Source: an uncultured Eubacteriales bacterium
Lineage (GTDB): Bacteria > Bacillota > Clostridia > Oscillospirales > CAG-382
Reading direction: 5' to 3'
Length of the DNA stretch: 64,000 nt
NCBI GenBank assembly: GCA_934502885.1
Contig: CAKSUT010000004.1
Coordinates: 99,982 to 163,981, forward strand
The notes below the pieces were generated by a model. It was not told where the DNA came from and ran no database searches. It saw only the letters and a program-made list of their open reading frames with translations. Positions 62,085-64,000 of this stretch are shown here, in pieces. Position 1 is the first letter of the stretch, and each line of letters begins with the position of its first letter. The position numbers were made by a program, and so were the translations under genes.

Positions 62085-63185
62085 ATGGAAATGAAGAAGA
62101 AACTGAGAGCCGGAATAATCGGCGCAACCGGAATGGTCGGACAGCGTTTCATCACGCTTCTTGCGAACCATCCCATGTTTGAGATATCCGTACTTGCGGC
62201 AAGTCCGAGATCTGCCGGAAAGAAATATTCCGAAGCGCTCGGCGGAAGATGGAAGCTTTCGACGCCTATGCCGGAATGCGTTGCTGATATGACGGTATAC
62301 GACGCCGCGGGAGATATCGAAAAGGTCGCCTCTATGTGTGATTTCACATTCTGTGCGGTAGATATGAAAAAGGATGAAATACGTGCGCTTGAAGAAGCCT
62401 ACGCAAAGACCGAAACTCCCGTCGTTTCCAATAACTCCGCGCACAGAACGACTCCCGACGTGCCCATGGTAATACCGGAAATAAACGCCGATCACCTCGA
62501 GGTTATCTCCGCACAGCGCGAAAGACTCGGCACAAAGCGCGGCTTTATTGCTGTAAAGCCCAACTGTTCCATCCAGAGCTACGTTCCCATGCTCACGCCG
62601 CTTCTCAAATACGGCATCGAAAATGTCGTAGTCTGCACGTATCAGGCAATCTCCGGAGCCGGCAAAACCTTCCGTGAATGGCCCGAGATGATTGACAACG
62701 TAATTCCTTATATCGGCGGAGAAGAGGAGAAGAGTGAAAATGAACCCCTCAGAATATGGGGACACGTCGAAGACGGAAAGATTGTTTCCGCAGAAAAGCC
62801 GCTTATCACAACACAGTGCATAAGAGTTCCCGTGACCGACGGTCATACCGCCGCTTGCTTTGTAAGCTTTAAGAATAAGCCCTCCAAGGAGGAAATTCTT
62901 GCGGCGTGGGACAGCTTCTCCGGCGAACCGCAGGCTCTCGGACTTCCGTCCGCACCCGAGAAGTTTATCACGTACCATGAAGAGGACAACCGTCCCCAGA
63001 CAAATCTCGACCGTGACATTTACGGCGGCATGGGCGTTTCCTGCGGCAGACTCAGAGAGGATAAAATGTTCGATTATAAGTTCGTCGGACTTTCACACAA
63101 CACTCTGAGAGGTGCGGCAGGCGGTGCGGTGCTTATCGCAGAGCTTCTTGCGGCGAAGGGATATATCACAGCAAAGAACGACTGA
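62085..63185 (+). CDS. asd: Aspartate-semialdehyde dehydrogenase
   Basis: A 366-residue cytoplasmic enzyme reducing aspartyl phosphate to aspartate semialdehyde, the branch point to lysine/diaminopimelate and to threonine/methionine. The NADP-binding motif is IIGATGMVGQRF; VVSNNSAHR follows; the catalytic cysteine is in VKPNCSIQS and the active-site histidine in PVTDGHTAACF. The sequence resembles the archaeal/fungal-type ASADH more than the E. coli type, as is usual in many Clostridia. The start is placed at ATG 62085 (weak AAAGCGAG upstream); ATG 62091 is also possible. The product feeds the homoserine dehydrogenase encoded at 28923. Confidence 0.92.
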   Translation: MEMKKKLRAGIIGATGMVGQRFITLLANHPMFEISVLAASPRSAGKKYSEALGGRWKLSTPMPECVADMTVYDAAGDIEKVASMCDFTFCAVDMKKDEIRALEEAYAKTETPVVSNNSAHRTTPDVPMVIPEINADHLEVISAQRERLGTKRGFIAVKPNCSIQSYVPMLTPLLKYGIENVVVCTYQAISGAGKTFREWPEMIDNVIPYIGGEEEKSENEPLRIWGHVEDGKIVSAEKPLITTQCIRVPVTDGHTAACFVSFKNKPSKEEILAAWDSFSGEPQALGLPSAPEKFITYHEEDNRPQTNLDRDIYGGMGVSCGRLREDKMFDYKFVGLSHNTLRGAAGGAVLIAELLAAKGYITAKND

Positions 63186-63229
63186 CCCCGGGTGGTATTC
63201 GCAGTGCTGCGTGCAACAGAATAAAGGTA

Positions 63230-63266
63230 AAAGATGTCTTGCTTTGTTTCGGCGGACATCTTTTTT
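63230..63266 (+). terminator. Terminator of the asd gene
   Basis: Stem AAAGATGTC / GACATCTTT with a 16-base loop, then T residues. Confidence 0.8.
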
Positions 63267-63337
63267 GTGTTTGTGCGCTTTACTCTATTCCTGGCATACG
63301 CCCGTGGGTAATGTTGCACAAAAACCGCACTGTGAAA

Positions 63338-63400
63338 CTGTGCAAATATACAATTTTGCGGAAACGGTGCCAATTCTGTGCAAATGTTCACAAATTTTGC
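63338..63400. repeat. Two imperfect direct repeats upstream of a promoter, candidate operator
   Basis: CTGTGCAAAT followed by ACAATTTTGC-type bases at 63338-63359, repeated as CTGTGCAAAT...CAAATTTTGC at 63376-63400. Start-to-start distance is 38 bases, and the second copy abuts the -35 box at 63401. Confidence 0.45.
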
Positions 63401-63429
63401 TTGATAAATATTGCGGTTTGCTGTATTCT
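63401..63429 (+). promoter_or_regulatory. Promoter of the last, partial gene
   Basis: TTGATA (63401-63406), 17 bases, TATTCT (63424-63429). Confidence 0.6.
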
Positions 63430-63480
63430 TACTCTGTCAGAAATGTGTTCTGAAAATACATATAAAAGGAGAGAAACAAA

Positions 63481-64000
63481 TGCGCAAACTCATCAGCATG
63501 ACACTTGCACTGCTCATGATATTCACAGCGGTGCCGGTACTCTTCGCCGGAGCGGCGTCTTATCAGGACGTTTTGCTTGCACCGGCAGCACTCAACGGTT
63601 ACGTAAACGACGGACCTGACGGAAAGAATCTCACCGTCACACTTTCCGTAACCGACGAGCAGGACGGAATCGAGGCTCTTCTCGTTGAGCCGAATCCCGA
63701 TTACGTTCCGCTTAACGAGTACAGCTGGCAGACAATGAGGACCGAGGGAACCTGTATCAATGCAAAGAACGTAAATGCGTATGATTACCATTACGTAATC
63801 TGCGATTATTACTTCGTTCCCTACGAGGGAAAAACCGCGCCTTCGATGTCGATAAGCATCCTCGGCTATAACAACGTACCGACCGGCGTTACACCAAAGC
63901 AGGTTACGGCTGCCTCTTCTCAACTTGTTGCTAACCGTTGGGCAAGAGCCGCAATGGATCTTTCCGAAGTCGTAACAAGCGGCACGGCGACCGAAACAAG
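63481..64000 (+). CDS. Secreted protein of unknown function (cut by window end)
   Basis: The frame opens at ATG 63481, 6-7 bases after AAAGGAGAG, and is still open at base 64000, giving 173 visible residues. The N-terminus is a signal peptide: MRKLISMTLALLMIFTAVPV, ending near FAGAAS. The mature part is beta-rich with many tyrosines and prolines (NPDYVPLNEYSWQTMR, CDYYFVPYEGK) and resembles an extracellular beta-sandwich, but I recognise no family. It has its own promoter, with a pair of direct repeats abutting it. It may be another large secreted protein like those at 48658 and 55320. Confidence 0.8.

Overview
The window looks like a chromosomal segment of an uncultured gut-type anaerobe of the class Clostridia (Firmicutes/Bacillota, Oscillospirales- or Christensenellales-like). 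The reasons are low-to-medium GC, strong AGGAGG-type ribosome binding sites, consensus sigma-A promoters with 17-base spacers, many AraC-type regulators next to sugar genes, a glmS ribozyme, a glycine riboswitch, a SpoIID-like protein, a rubrerythrin and dockerin-bearing secreted glycosidases. This placement is an inference from gene content. No rRNA, CRISPR array, insertion sequence or phage gene was seen.

Layout. 1-1.6 kb: end of a three-gene operon of unknown function. 1.6-6.1 kb: a DUF5107/TPR sugar protein divergent from a regulator with a LacI-like sensor and a C-terminal helix-turn-helix. 6.2-9 kb: a sodium-dependent (NSS) transporter, tRNA-Val(GAC), and the ATPase end of an ABC exporter that has lost its membrane part. 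9-14.2 kb: a GpsA-like dehydrogenase, a membrane WG-repeat protein, then an HD protein, a HAD phosphatase and a formate/nitrite-type channel. 14.3-18.2 kb: a sugar isomerase/epimerase converging on a DUF4965 glutaminase-like protein plus aldose 1-epimerase. 18.3-22.3 kb: YibE/F, TrmO and a glycine-riboswitch-controlled AGCS symporter. 22.3-28.8 kb: a second carbohydrate region with a six-hairpin glycosidase, an EamA exporter, two AraC regulators, a 2-hydroxyacid dehydrogenase and a TIM-barrel isomerase. 28.9-33 kb: homoserine dehydrogenase, then an acetyltransferase-like LbH gene followed by GlmS with a complete glmS ribozyme. 33-40.9 kb: NYN-LOTUS protein, DUF554, a glycosyltransferase fused to CsaB, an AraC regulator, rubrerythrin, a second DUF554 and citrate synthase. 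41-48.6 kb: SpoIID-like protein and lipoprotein, a GH32/43-like protein, and an operon of alpha/beta hydrolase, membrane MurF-like ligase and Ddl. 48.6-61.8 kb: two giant secreted proteins in one operon. 62-64 kb: aspartate-semialdehyde dehydrogenase and the start of another secreted protein.

The most notable locus is the 13-kb operon at 48658-61802. The upstream gene encodes a secreted rhamnosidase-like GH78 enzyme with two SGNH esterase domains and a dockerin. The downstream gene encodes a 2213-residue protein made of five ~310-residue modules, a cohesin-like domain and a C-terminal dockerin. One further copy of the module lies inside the rhamnosidase, so the two proteins share parts. The pair may form a small extracellular, cellulosome-like complex acting on rhamnose-containing, esterified polysaccharide; that role is an inference. 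The cytoplasmic sugar genes elsewhere in the window fit a carbohydrate-foraging lifestyle.
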